Positions 8,341-17,263 of a DNA stretch of 43,958 nucleotides are shown one piece after another. Position 1 is the first letter of the stretch, and each line of letters begins with the position of its first letter. The position numbers and the translations under genes were made by a program. This DNA comes from Zelonia costaricensis (taxonomy: Eukaryota; Euglenozoa; Kinetoplastea; Trypanosomatida; Trypanosomatidae): positions 1 through 43,958 of the forward strand of contig JASAOO010003340.1 in NCBI GenBank assembly GCA_030849075.1, given 5' to 3'. The notes beneath the pieces are model-generated. The model made no database searches. It was not told the origin of the DNA and saw only the letters and a list, made by a program, of their open reading frames with translations.

Positions 8341-11300
8341 ATGGAGGTCTTCCGCGAAGCCGTGGAGAAGAGCGGTGGCCCGCTGCCGCTGCTCTACTAC
8401 CTGCAGCCCGATGCCGGCCCCAGCCCCGACCAGGGCGCGGCCGCCCTCGCCGGCCGCCACATCGACCTGCAGCGCACCCGCGTCGATCGCCGCACATTCT
8501 TCGAGTGCGTGCTGAGCGACACGGACTTTGCCGTGCTGACGACCTTTATGATGAGCGGTGTGCCGGCCAGCGCCACCCGCGACGTGGACGGCGCCTCCGC
8601 GCTGCACATCGCGGCAGCCGGGACGCTTGACGTGCTGCACGGCGACGGCGGCGACGGCGAACGCAGGCGTGGGAACGGCGCCGGTGACGGGGCTGGCGCG
8701 GCGAGCAGCACCAGCGGCTGGAACTCGGGCCCCGCGGGCTCGAGTGCGTACGGGAGCGGCCACGTCGCTGGGCAGCACCATCACCCGGACGGCGGTGCGT
8801 GGAACGACCTCGACGACGCGAACACCAGCACGGAGCGGCTGCTGAACCCGCCGTGCAAGAACCAGCTCATCATCTCCTTCCTTATCGACAACGGCGCTGA
8901 TGTGAACGCGGCGATGAGTCGTGGCGACGGGCAGACGCCGCTGATGGTGGCGGCCGCGCGGCAGAACATGCGAGCCATCAAGCTGTTGCTGGCCAAGGGC
9001 GCCGACGTGAACGCGCTCGATGCGCGGGGCCAAACGGTGCTGAGCTATGCCGCGGCGTACCCCCACGTGATGGAGACCCTGCGCGTGTGGATGGGCGAGG
9101 ACGCCTTTGCGGAGGCGGCGGCGCGGGAGCGGCTCCTCCACAAGGTCTGCAGCCGCGTCGGCAACGTGTTCGCCGCGCTGTACCTGATCGAGCAGGTGGG
9201 CCTCGACGTGAACCTGCGCGACGGCGAAGTCCCCGGTGCGGCTGCCACGGGTGGGGTCAGCGGTGGCGAGGGTGGCGGCGTGCGGCGCACGGCGATGTCG
9301 CCCATCTCCAATCAGTCGAGCCCTGGCATGGGATTCTTGAGCAACCGCTCCCGCACCTCCTCCGCCGCCACCGGCGGCTTCCTGCTGGATGACGACCGTG
9401 ACGACCACGTCGGGCACCTCACGCCGCCGCGCAACGGGCGCAGCTTGAGTCTGCCCACGGCCGGCTCCGGCGGCGCGGCCGCGGCGGTGAACACCGCGCT
9501 GCTGGTCCACGGCGGTGGCGGTCCGTTTGGTGGGTACGTGAGCCCGGACCGGCTTGGCACGCCCGTTGTAGCTGTAGCTGCGAGCGGTGGCAACGTGACG
9601 CAGATGCGTGCCTTGCACAGCGGCGACACCCCCCTGCACTGCGCCGTGAGTGCTGCCGACGTGTCCCTGGTGCGGGCGTTGCTCAGCAAGGGTGCCGACG
9701 TCATGGCCGTCGACGGCAGCGGCGTAACCCCGCTCCACCTCGCGCAGTCCCTCACGGCACAGGCAGACTCGTGGCGGCAGTACTGGAAAGACGAACTCGT
9801 GCTGCTGCTGCGGCCGGCGGCGAGCACCGGCGCCGCGCTCGGCGCACGGCGTCGCCGGTGGGAGCGGCTGTCCGGCAAGGACGCGCGCAAGGTCAAGTCG
9901 CTGCTCACGGCCTACAGCCGCGCCAACACCGCAGCGGCGCGGCAGCGGCTGCTGGAGGAGAGGCCGGCGCAGTACGTGTGGGAGCTGTGCACACCCATGG
10001 ACGCGCTGCAGTTCTGTGCGACCGCCACACTGCCCCACGTCTTTTACTTCCTCTGCTGCACCGTGATCACCAACTTCTACCTTCTGCTGTGTGTGCTGCC
10101 GGTGATGTACGCCTCGTACATCGGCATGCAGCGGCGGGATAGCCGCCGCGCCCGCAGCCGCCCGCTGGCTGGCCTAGGATGGGGCTTCGGTTTCTTGGCG
10201 GTGCAGTCGCTGTGCCTCCCGTTCTTCACGACCTACTTCTATTACAAGTATTATAGCTTCTTTCTGGAGGAGCATCACGCAGTTAGCTTGTGGCTTATCC
10301 CGTCCGCGCTGCTCTCTGCCGTGCTGGGCTTGTACGTGGTGCTCTTCTCATCCCCAGGCATCGTGGTGAGCACGGAGGGCCAGCGAAAAGGCATCTACGC
10401 GAGTCTGCGCAACGCGAAGGGCGACTACCCGAAGGAGCTGCTGTACGGCATCGACCTCCGCACGATGGTGCGCAAGCCACTGCGGGCGCAGTACTGCCAC
10501 CAGCTCCAGCGCGTCGTGCTCCGCCTCGACCACTTCTGTCCATACCTCGGCACCGTCATCGGCGGTGGCAACCACCGCGCCTTCGTGTGGATGCACGTCG
10601 CGATGCTGACGCTCTTCAGCTGCTTCTACTACTACGCTTGCGAGTACAGCCGCCTCATGAGCAGCGTGGCCGGCGTAGCGCGCACGTCGGTGGCGAGCGG
10701 GGCGGCCGCAGCGGCGGCGGCGGCGGCGACGGGGCGTATGCGAGGCAAGATCAACCTTGCGGCCGCCACGGAGGTCGACCGCATCGTCATGGAGAAGTTC
10801 GCGATGGCCCCCTTCGCGACAGCAGAGCGCCGCTTCGCCTACATGTACTCGCAGGTGGTGCTGCCCGCCATGCTGATCATGACCTTGCACGTGCTGTACC
10901 TGCAGTTCTGCGCCATCGCGCGGAACTTGACCTTCTTCGACCTAGAGCACGGCGAGAACGAGAGCAGCGTGTACTGCTTCGCGCTCGGCAACACGCTTTA
11001 CAGCCTGTACGACCGCGGCACCTGGGCTAACGTGGCGGAGTTCTTCGGCTGGACCTCGTTGACGCAGCAGATCTACCGGGTCCCGCAGATGAACACGTAC
11101 CTCCAGGGCCTTGTCGAGGACCACCAGCGCTGGCAGGTCACCACCGGCGGCGGCGAGGCCTGCTGCGACAACCACGGTCACCAGCACGGGCACCCGCATC
11201 CGTCGTTGCCACAGCCCGCCAACACGGCGTTCGCCGACACGCGGGGCGAGAAGGTGGGGCCGGCGGAGTGGGGCGACGACGAGTCGGCGCGAGCCCAGCA

Positions 11301-11679
11301 GATGCTGCTCGCACGGCAGCGCGAGGCCCTCACAGCCGCGGCGGTGGCGTCGCCGGCCTTCGCGTCCAGCGCGGAGCCGCACGGTGCGGCTGGCGCCGGC
11401 ACCGATGATGGCAGCCACGCCGAGCACGACGGCGCCGGGGACGATGACGGTGCGGTGCACTTCGACGACGACGACGACGGCGGCGGCGCGCTCGCGATGC
11501 ACATTTTCCAAGAGATGATCCGCGCCGGCTCGGACGATGTGGGCCGCACGGTGGGCGGCGGTGGGGGCGGCGCGGATGGGCAGGTGCGGCAGGACTGGGA
11601 CGCCGCCGTGGCGCAAGCCCGGCAGATGTACCACTTCTACCAGCAGTCCCTGCAGAAGGGGGCGGGAGAGAATTGCTGA
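8341..11679 (+). CDS. Ankyrin-repeat DHHC-type palmitoyltransferase homologue with degenerate zinc-finger (DHFC)
   Basis: The 1112-residue product has the HIP14/Akr1 architecture. Ankyrin repeats lie at about 81-100, 175-245 and 420-480, with GADVN and TPLH consensus pieces. Membrane segments follow at about 566-591, 613-635, 648-667, 748-770 and 838-860. The cytosolic CRD lies between the third and fourth (about 700-745), and an acidic disordered tail ends the protein. The CRD aligns without gaps from KPLR (712-715) through D730-H-F-C733 to IGGGN, and a later YDRGTWANVAEFFG (890-903) matches the post-membrane PaCCT-type motif. The nucleophile Cys733 is kept. The second His of DHHC is Phe732, and positions normally Cys or His are Asp705, Thr708, Tyr718, Leu722, Val725 and Val739; only Cys719 survives. 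The family S-acylates membrane proteins at Golgi or endosomes. Here activity is uncertain, and a pseudoenzyme or scaffold is possible. The start is the first ATG. Confidence 0.9.
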   Translation: MEVFREAVEKSGGPLPLLYYLQPDAGPSPDQGAAALAGRHIDLQRTRVDRRTFFECVLSDTDFAVLTTFMMSGVPASATRDVDGASALHIAAAGTLDVLHGDGGDGERRRGNGAGDGAGAASSTSGWNSGPAGSSAYGSGHVAGQHHHPDGGAWNDLDDANTSTERLLNPPCKNQLIISFLIDNGADVNAAMSRGDGQTPLMVAAARQNMRAIKLLLAKGADVNALDARGQTVLSYAAAYPHVMETLRVWMGEDAFAEAAARERLLHKVCSRVGNVFAALYLIEQVGLDVNLRDGEVPGAAATGGVSGGEGGGVRRTAMSPISNQSSPGMGFLSNRSRTSSAATGGFLLDDDRDDHVGHLTPPRNGRSLSLPTAGSGGAAAAVNTALLVHGGGGPFGGYVSPDRLGTPVVAVAASGGNVTQMRALHSGDTPLHCAVSAADVSLVRALLSKGADVMAVDGSGVTPLHLAQSLTAQADSWRQYWKDELVLLLRPAASTGAALGARRRRWERLSGKDARKVKSLLTAYSRANTAAARQRLLEERPAQYVWELCTPMDALQFCATATLPHVFYFLCCTVITNFYLLLCVLPVMYASYIGMQRRDSRRARSRPLAGLGWGFGFLAVQSLCLPFFTTYFYYKYYSFFLEEHHAVSLWLIPSALLSAVLGLYVVLFSSPGIVVSTEGQRKGIYASLRNAKGDYPKELLYGIDLRTMVRKPLRAQYCHQLQRVVLRLDHFCPYLGTVIGGGNHRAFVWMHVAMLTLFSCFYYYACEYSRLMSSVAGVARTSVASGAAAAAAAAATGRMRGKINLAAATEVDRIVMEKFAMAPFATAERRFAYMYSQVVLPAMLIMTLHVLYLQFCAIARNLTFFDLEHGENESSVYCFALGNTLYSLYDRGTWANVAEFFGWTSLTQQIYRVPQMNTYLQGLVEDHQRWQVTTGGGEACCDNHGHQHGHPHPSLPQPANTAFADTRGEKVGPAEWGDDESARAQQMLLARQREALTAAAVASPAFASSAEPHGAAGAGTDDGSHAEHDGAGDDDGAVHFDDDDDGGGALAMHIFQEMIRAGSDDVGRTVGGGGGGADGQVRQDWDAAVAQARQMYHFYQQSLQKGAGENC
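10483..10560 (+). other. DHFC cysteine-rich-domain remnant within the ankyrin protein
   Basis: This encodes the core of the CRD. The catalytic-type motif Asp730-His731-Phe732-Cys733 is at 10528-10539. Spacing relative to the KP and IGGGN landmarks is exactly canonical although most metal ligands are substituted. Confidence 0.85.
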
Positions 11680-12012
11680 CACACGCATACACACACACAC
11701 ACGGGTTCTTCGGGGTCGCCGCCCTCTCCCCCCCCCCCCCTCACTCACTCACTCACTCACCCGCGCACTCGCGTCCCCCCCCCCCATCACTCTCCCCCTC
11801 GTGCCTGCACGTATCACCCTCTTGCGAAAGGTGTGGAGAGGAAAGAGGAGAGAAGATCGCGTCGGCAGTGGCGACGCGTTCGTCATGCAGCCTCGGCGGA
11901 GGCGCCGCGCAGCTGATTTCACGTGCTTTTGCGGAGACGGTCAGCCGTTGAACTCTCCACCGCCCCCTGCCCCCCCCCCCCCCCCTTCAAAAAGGAGACA
12001 CAATCACACACA

Positions 12013-12013
12013 N
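12013..12013. other. Ambiguous base (N) in a CA-rich stretch
   Basis: A single N sits between CACACACA and TTCACTCACACAC. It may be an uncalled base or a one-base scaffold join in a low-complexity stretch. Confidence 0.9.
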
Positions 12014-14581
12014 TTCACTCACACACACACGCGCGCCGTCGGTGTGCATCGGCTGACACGCCCGACGCTTCGTTCTTGCCCTCGGAGATTGAGAGAAAGC
12101 GAGTGGAGCGCGTTGGGGAGAAGGGGGAAGAGGGGCGGCACGCAGGTGATGAGGCGAGCGCGTGACACGCTCCTCCCCTCCTCCATCGCCTGCGCCGTCC
12201 CCGCTCCTCTGCTCCTCTCTCGAACGTCGAGCACACTCCCTCTCCCACTCCGGGCCTCGGCATGTGCTTTTAAGAACTCGTCCTCTTTGGGTTTCCCGAC
12301 GTCTAAAGGGCTTTCTTGGTTTCGTGTACGGTTTGCTCGTGTGGGTCGAGGGAGTGGGGAAGACAGGGAGGGAGGGAGGGGGGAGGTATGGCGACACGAC
12401 GACGCCAGCGTTGTAGACCCGGCGGCGTCGCACGGCAGAGGGAGGAGGAGGTCAGTAGGAGCACGCATCCCCACCTCTACACGTCACCACCACGCGGCCG
12501 CCGCTGCATGGATGGTAGAGGGGGGCGTGTAAGTCCCCACCTTCCCCTTTCCTAACCCCCTCCCCTCCCCTCCCCTTCCCCGTGTTCCTGTGGACTGTAT
12601 TTGTGTAGACGTAGTTTGGTGTCTGTGTGTGTCTGCTGAACTGCACCATCTTCGTTGTTTGCGCCTTTTTTTTTTCTTCTGGTTGCCTTCTCCGACTCTT
12701 TGAGTTTTCTCTCTTTCCCCCTCGTCCTGTGTCCGTTCGTCCTGTTTACGATAACCCACCTCGTCACTTCCCTCTTCCCCCCCCCAACACACACACACAC
12801 ATACGTTCGTCGTATCGACGCGGTGCGCCGTCTCCACCGTTCGCCCCCCTTCTCCCCCGCCTCGCGCACACACACGCACACGCGCGCGTGCGGCCAACAC
12901 CTCAACTACGTCGTCTTCGCTGGGGCGGGGGGCGGAAGCGCGACGCAAACGACATGAGACAACACGCTTTTTTTTTTCTCGAATATTATTCGCCACCGCC
13001 GTAGAGCGTCGCAGGAGGCAAGACAACAACGAACTCAAAAGCGCTCCGTCAACTAAATGGCGGGGCGGGGAGGGAAAGGAGGGGGGAGGGGGGAAGACGC
13101 TCCTCCGAACGCGAGGCGCGCGACAGCGCCGGGAACACGAAGAAGAATAACCAAGCGCTTTGTGTTGAAGATGAGGACTGTCAGGGGGCGCCGTGCACGT
13201 GGACTCGCAGCCGCGCGACGGTTTTCGTACCTGGTGCCGCACTGCTGTACGTCTGCGCCGTGCGGAGGGTGCGTCCCCCCCTCCTCCCCTCACCTTGTCA
13301 CTACTCACACATACACACACACACACGCACGAGCGAGGCTGAAAGATGCGTGCACCGCCGGCCCAGCACCGCCGCCGTGTCCGCCTTGTTTGCCTCCCTC
13401 CTTGAAAGCAGCTTCACCGTCAGCGTTCAACACCTCATGTCTGTCTGTCTCCCTTCTTGCACACCTGTGACTTGACACCTTCGCCTGCGCGCACACACAC
13501 ACACACACGCAAACCCACAAACATGCATCCACACCGTCACCACCACGATCACCATCAACATTATTTCCCCGCGCCCCACAGCACAATCGACGCCGTCGCC
13601 CTTCCCCCGTCCCACAACCGTGAACACCCGTACACTCACGACGCCGCACGGCCGGCGTACGACGCACTTGCGAGAGCCACACCTTAACGAACATCCACAC
13701 AAACCGTCGCCCTTTTTCTTTTGTTTTTCCCTTGCCCTCTTGCACCAGTGGAGGCGTCTCGCTGCAGACCGGCAGAGTGGGCCCCAACTCACTGACCTTC
13801 CCCCTCTTCGCTCCGCCACCACCACCCCCCCCCCCCCCACCACCAACACCCACCCCTCAACCCCTCCTCTGTCTCCACTTGGGCACTCTGCAAGCCTAGG
13901 CCTTCTAGCGACGGTATCTGAGCGGAGGCGGTGCTTGCCCGACAAGCACGTGTTTACCCCACGCGGCCTTGGCCCTCTCGACCCCCCAACCTCCTCCCGC
14001 GCACTGCTTGCGGCACTCTCTCTCGCTTCTTTTATTCCCTTCTGATTCGTGTGTCTGTGTGTGTGCGCTGCACTTGCTTACTGTTCTACTCTTATTGCGG
14101 CGTCATCACGTGCAGGCCTGAGTCCTTGTATGCAGTGCGGCACGGCGTGCGCGTGTGCGTGCCCGACTCGCCGTCTTCTCCCTGCGTGTCTGTCTGTCTC
14201 TCTCTCTCTGTAGCCCCCTCGCAAAGCGTCTGCTGTGTGGCCGTGCTGAGGTTTACTCGACACATAAACACACACACACACACACTTACATCCGCACTTG
14301 CAACAGGAAATAAGGCAGCAGCCTCCCCCCACCCCGCACTTCGCCTCGTCCACCTTTTTTTATTTTTTTTTCGCTTCCTCTTCATTGTGGTTCGCCTCTC
14401 ACCCCCCTTCCCCTTCCCAGACCGACTCACTGCTTTCCCCCTCTCCCTCTTCCCGCACTCTCTATTACACATACACACACAGAGAGCGAGCGAGGAGACC
14501 TCAAACGGAGCCGCGACGGAGCGGAGGGCATGTATAGTCGACGCGTGTGCGCCCGTGTGTTGCTTCCGTGTGCCCTCATCC

Positions 14582-14721
14582 TCCTCCTCCTCTCCCCTCT
14601 GCCTACGGCGGACCGTCCGTGACGACGTGCTGCGACGCTGTCTTCTGCCTTTACTTGACGAGAGAAGGAGAAGAACCAAAACAGCGAGGTGCGTGTCTTG
14701 CATCCCCCACAAAACCACGCC
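14582..14721 (+). repeat. 140-bp exact direct repeat, copy 1 (left of assembly N)
   Basis: The sequence is identical over all 140 bases to 14723-14862, the only interruption being the single N at 14722. See the copy-2 entry. Confidence 0.95.
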
Positions 14722-14722
14722 N
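14722..14722. other. Assembly join (single N) between identical 140-bp copies
   Basis: A lone N is flanked on both sides by the same 140 bp. This is the signature of two contigs with overlapping ends placed end to end without merging. Confidence 0.8.
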
Positions 14723-14862
14723 TCCTCCTCCTCTCCCCTCTGCCTACGGCGGACCGTCCGTGACGACGTGCTGCGACGCTGTCTTCTGCCTTTACTTGAC
14801 GAGAGAAGGAGAAGAACCAAAACAGCGAGGTGCGTGTCTTGCATCCCCCACAAAACCACGCC
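14723..14862 (+). repeat. 140-bp exact direct repeat, copy 2 (right of assembly N)
   Basis: This begins TCCTCCTCCTCTCCCCTC and ends AAAACCACGCC, as copy 1 does. No mismatch was found by reading the two copies side by side. It is probably an unmerged contig overlap rather than a biological duplication. Confidence 0.95.
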
Positions 14863-15955
14863 AAAACGCACACACCTCTCTACGCCACCCTTCCCCCCCC
14901 CCCCTCTCCCACTACCCCTACAATACTTTCCACGCTAGCTCTTTCTGCTTCTCTTTCGCTTCCGCTATCTGCACTCCCCTAGCCCTCCCCCAGTCCCCCC
15001 ACCCGCCCACTGTCACACGTACACACGAATTCCATTTTTTTTTTTCATTTCTCGCCTCTTAACGCCTCCACTTCACCCCTTCTCCGTGTGGTTGGTGTAT
15101 ACGTGTGTGTGTGTGTGTGGGTTGCACCACCCCCGGGGCTCTTCCAAGTTTTCTGTTTTCGCCGGTTTCCTCTTCGTGTGTTTTGTGTTCTCGTCTGCCA
15201 CCGTGCGCTGTTAGTTCGCTGCGGTGTCGCTGGGTGCCTGGGTTGTGCTGTGCTGTGCGAGTGAGTGAGAGACTAGGTCTCGCTTGACAGCACGCACGCG
15301 CACGTACATACAAACACAAACAAGCACCCGCCCCGCGCCCCCTCCCCCCCCCCCCCTCTCCTCCTCCCCTCTGGCGCCTTGTGCGTGCGTCTTCTGCTCC
15401 CCATACACGTGCCCAAGCCCTGAATCCCGCTCGCCCACTCCCTCCCTCTCTCTCCTCCACCGGCCCTCCTCCTCCTCCATTCTTTTCTTACGTCGCGTTT
15501 CTCGTCTTCTCTGTCTTTGCGCAACACAGCGGGGTCTTCGCAAATTCGGCATCCGGGCGAAGGACGTGTCTGCGTGTGTGCGTGTCTGTGTGGGTCTGTC
15601 TTGGTTTAACCCCCCCCCCCCTTTTCTGCGTATCACCCCCGTGTCTCCACAACACACACTGGCCCTTTCTCCCCCACGTGTGCGTGTGTGTGTGCGAGTG
15701 TTCGCGTCTCCCTGCACCCCTCTTCGCTTCACCTCTACACTTGTTTATCCCTTGTGCCTTTGCCTTTCGCTTCCCTTCCACCCCCCCCACAGACCCCGCT
15801 CTTCTTTTTGTGTTGATTCGCTCTTGTCGCTTCTGTTTGTGGTTTGCTGATTTCCGCGATTGCCTCCGTTTCTATTGGTTTACTCGTTTGCCCCAGCTCT
15901 TCTCCGATTTCCGTTTTTCGCATTTTCTGTTTTCTTCTCGGTTTTTTTTTGTTTG

Positions 15956-15956
<1 letters not shown>

Positions 15957-15986
<30 letters not shown>
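15957..15986 (+). repeat. (TG)n microsatellite
   Basis: Thirty nucleotides of uninterrupted TG in the long spacer. Confidence 0.93.
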
Positions 15987-15987
<1 letters not shown>

Positions 15988-17095
15988 ACGTGTGGTGCGG
16001 GCTTTACTTGTGTCTCGCGTCTTGCGCAAGTTACCGTGGCGTGAGGGCAAGACAACTCCTCCCTCTCCCCCCCCCCACGCTCCACACACATCAGCATCAA
16101 CAAAAAGGCGTCTCTTATCTTGTCTTGTGGAATTTGATCGCCCACCTCCGTTCACCCACCGTGTGTCAGTTTGTGCGCGTGTGCGTAGACCTGTTCCCGT
16201 GCTTTGTGGGGTTCAGTGAAGAGAGTGTACAACACAGTAGAAGTGCGCTCGTCTCGCTTCTCGCCGCTGCTTGGTCTTGCGCGGCTCTCCCAGCAGTACA
16301 CCCTCCGTGCGCGTCTCTCGTGCACCTGCCCACGGCAATCAAAACGAACCAATAAGTAAACCTCCTCTCCAAACAGGAAGGAAGGGGGAGTACCTTTTAC
16401 GTGGACTTGCGCCAGCACGCACACACGTGGACAGCTGACAGGGAACGGGCAGTGCGTGCGTTGGTGCGTGCGTGCGTGCGTGTGTCTTCAGTGTTCTTCT
16501 CCCTCTTCTTCTCCCTTTTTCTTGTCCCTGTTGTTCCTCAGTGTTTTGATCGTGCTCCCCCCCCCCTCCTCACAGTGCTTCTCCACCCGCTTGTCTGGTT
16601 CCTCTTGTACTGTTCTTCTTTGTGTTCACCCTTCTGTCTCAGCTCTTCCGGACCTGCCACCCCTCCCTCCCCTCCCGAACGTGTCGGCACTTACCTGCTC
16701 TCCCCCCCCCCACACTTCATCCCCCGCTCCCTCCCTCGAGTGCCGCACACACGCACGCACGCACGCGCTTCCCCCTCCTCCTCCCCCTACTCGTGCTGCC
16801 CTCGGCTCCACTGATACATCTCTCTTATTCTCTCGTTCTCGTTGTTCCACCGTGTTGTGTGCTTTGCTTGTGTGCCCCACTTCACTTCCTCGTCCTCACT
16901 TGGTACTTCCATATAAGAAGACACCTAGACTTATGTACATATAATCCACTTCGTTTGTTCCGCATACGACATCACGAGTGGTCGCGCAAGTGCATTTATT
17001 TGCGTTTCTTGTGCGTGTGTGTGTGTCGTGTGTGTCGTGTGTGCCCCTTGTCGTGGTGTTCCTCACGACGACGCACCGCTTCTTCAAGTTTCATC

Positions 17096-17173
17096 TGCCT
17101 TTTTTCCCTTCTTGAGGCTTCGTTTCCTTTTCTTGTCTTCCGGCGCCGTTCCTCAACCCGATTTTGGGGGAAG
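17096..17173 (+). promoter_or_regulatory. Candidate polypyrimidine tracts and trans-splice acceptor (membrane-protein gene)
   Basis: Two adjacent T/C-rich tracts (about 17096-17113 and 17118-17140) are followed by AGs at 17115-17116 and 17172-17173. The second gives a 5' UTR of about 90 nt for the gene at 17264. Confidence 0.4.
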
Positions 17174-17263
17174 GGTTCTCTGTTGTGAGATTGCGGCTGC
17201 TGCTGCTGACGGCGAAACCCCTTTCACCCCATCCGCACCCCCCTCCCCCGCCCTTCACTTCTT

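Larger units (their letters stand above)
11680..17263 (+). other. Long 5.6-kb spacer with no supported gene
   Basis: All six frames lack an ORF with the G/C-third-position bias and non-repetitive composition of the flanking genes. The stretch holds CA and TG runs (11688-11702, 12789-12802, 13305-13325, 14268-14285, 15100-15118, 15957-15986), an ACTC repeat (11739-11760), poly-C tracts, an ambiguous N at 12013 and an N at 14722 between two identical 140-bp copies. It contains many polypyrimidine-AG pairs. It probably represents a long 3' UTR of the ankyrin gene plus the 5' UTR of the next gene, or hides a non-coding transcript. Predicted peptides such as the Arg-rich one from 13057 and the His-rich one from 13523 are not convincing. 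Confidence 0.65.

Noticed and set aside
13057..13470. Arg/Gly-rich ORF beginning MAGRGGKGG
   Set aside because: The start resembles a histone-like tail, but the rest is Thr-His and Pro-Cys repeat translation with no histone fold and no coding composition.
13523..13687. 54-codon His-rich ORF
   Set aside because: Short, driven by CAC/CAT repeats, no motif; not separable from chance.
13931..14938. 335-codon ORF across the N at 14722
   Set aside because: It includes the duplicated 140 bp and the N, and is otherwise pyrimidine-repeat translation.
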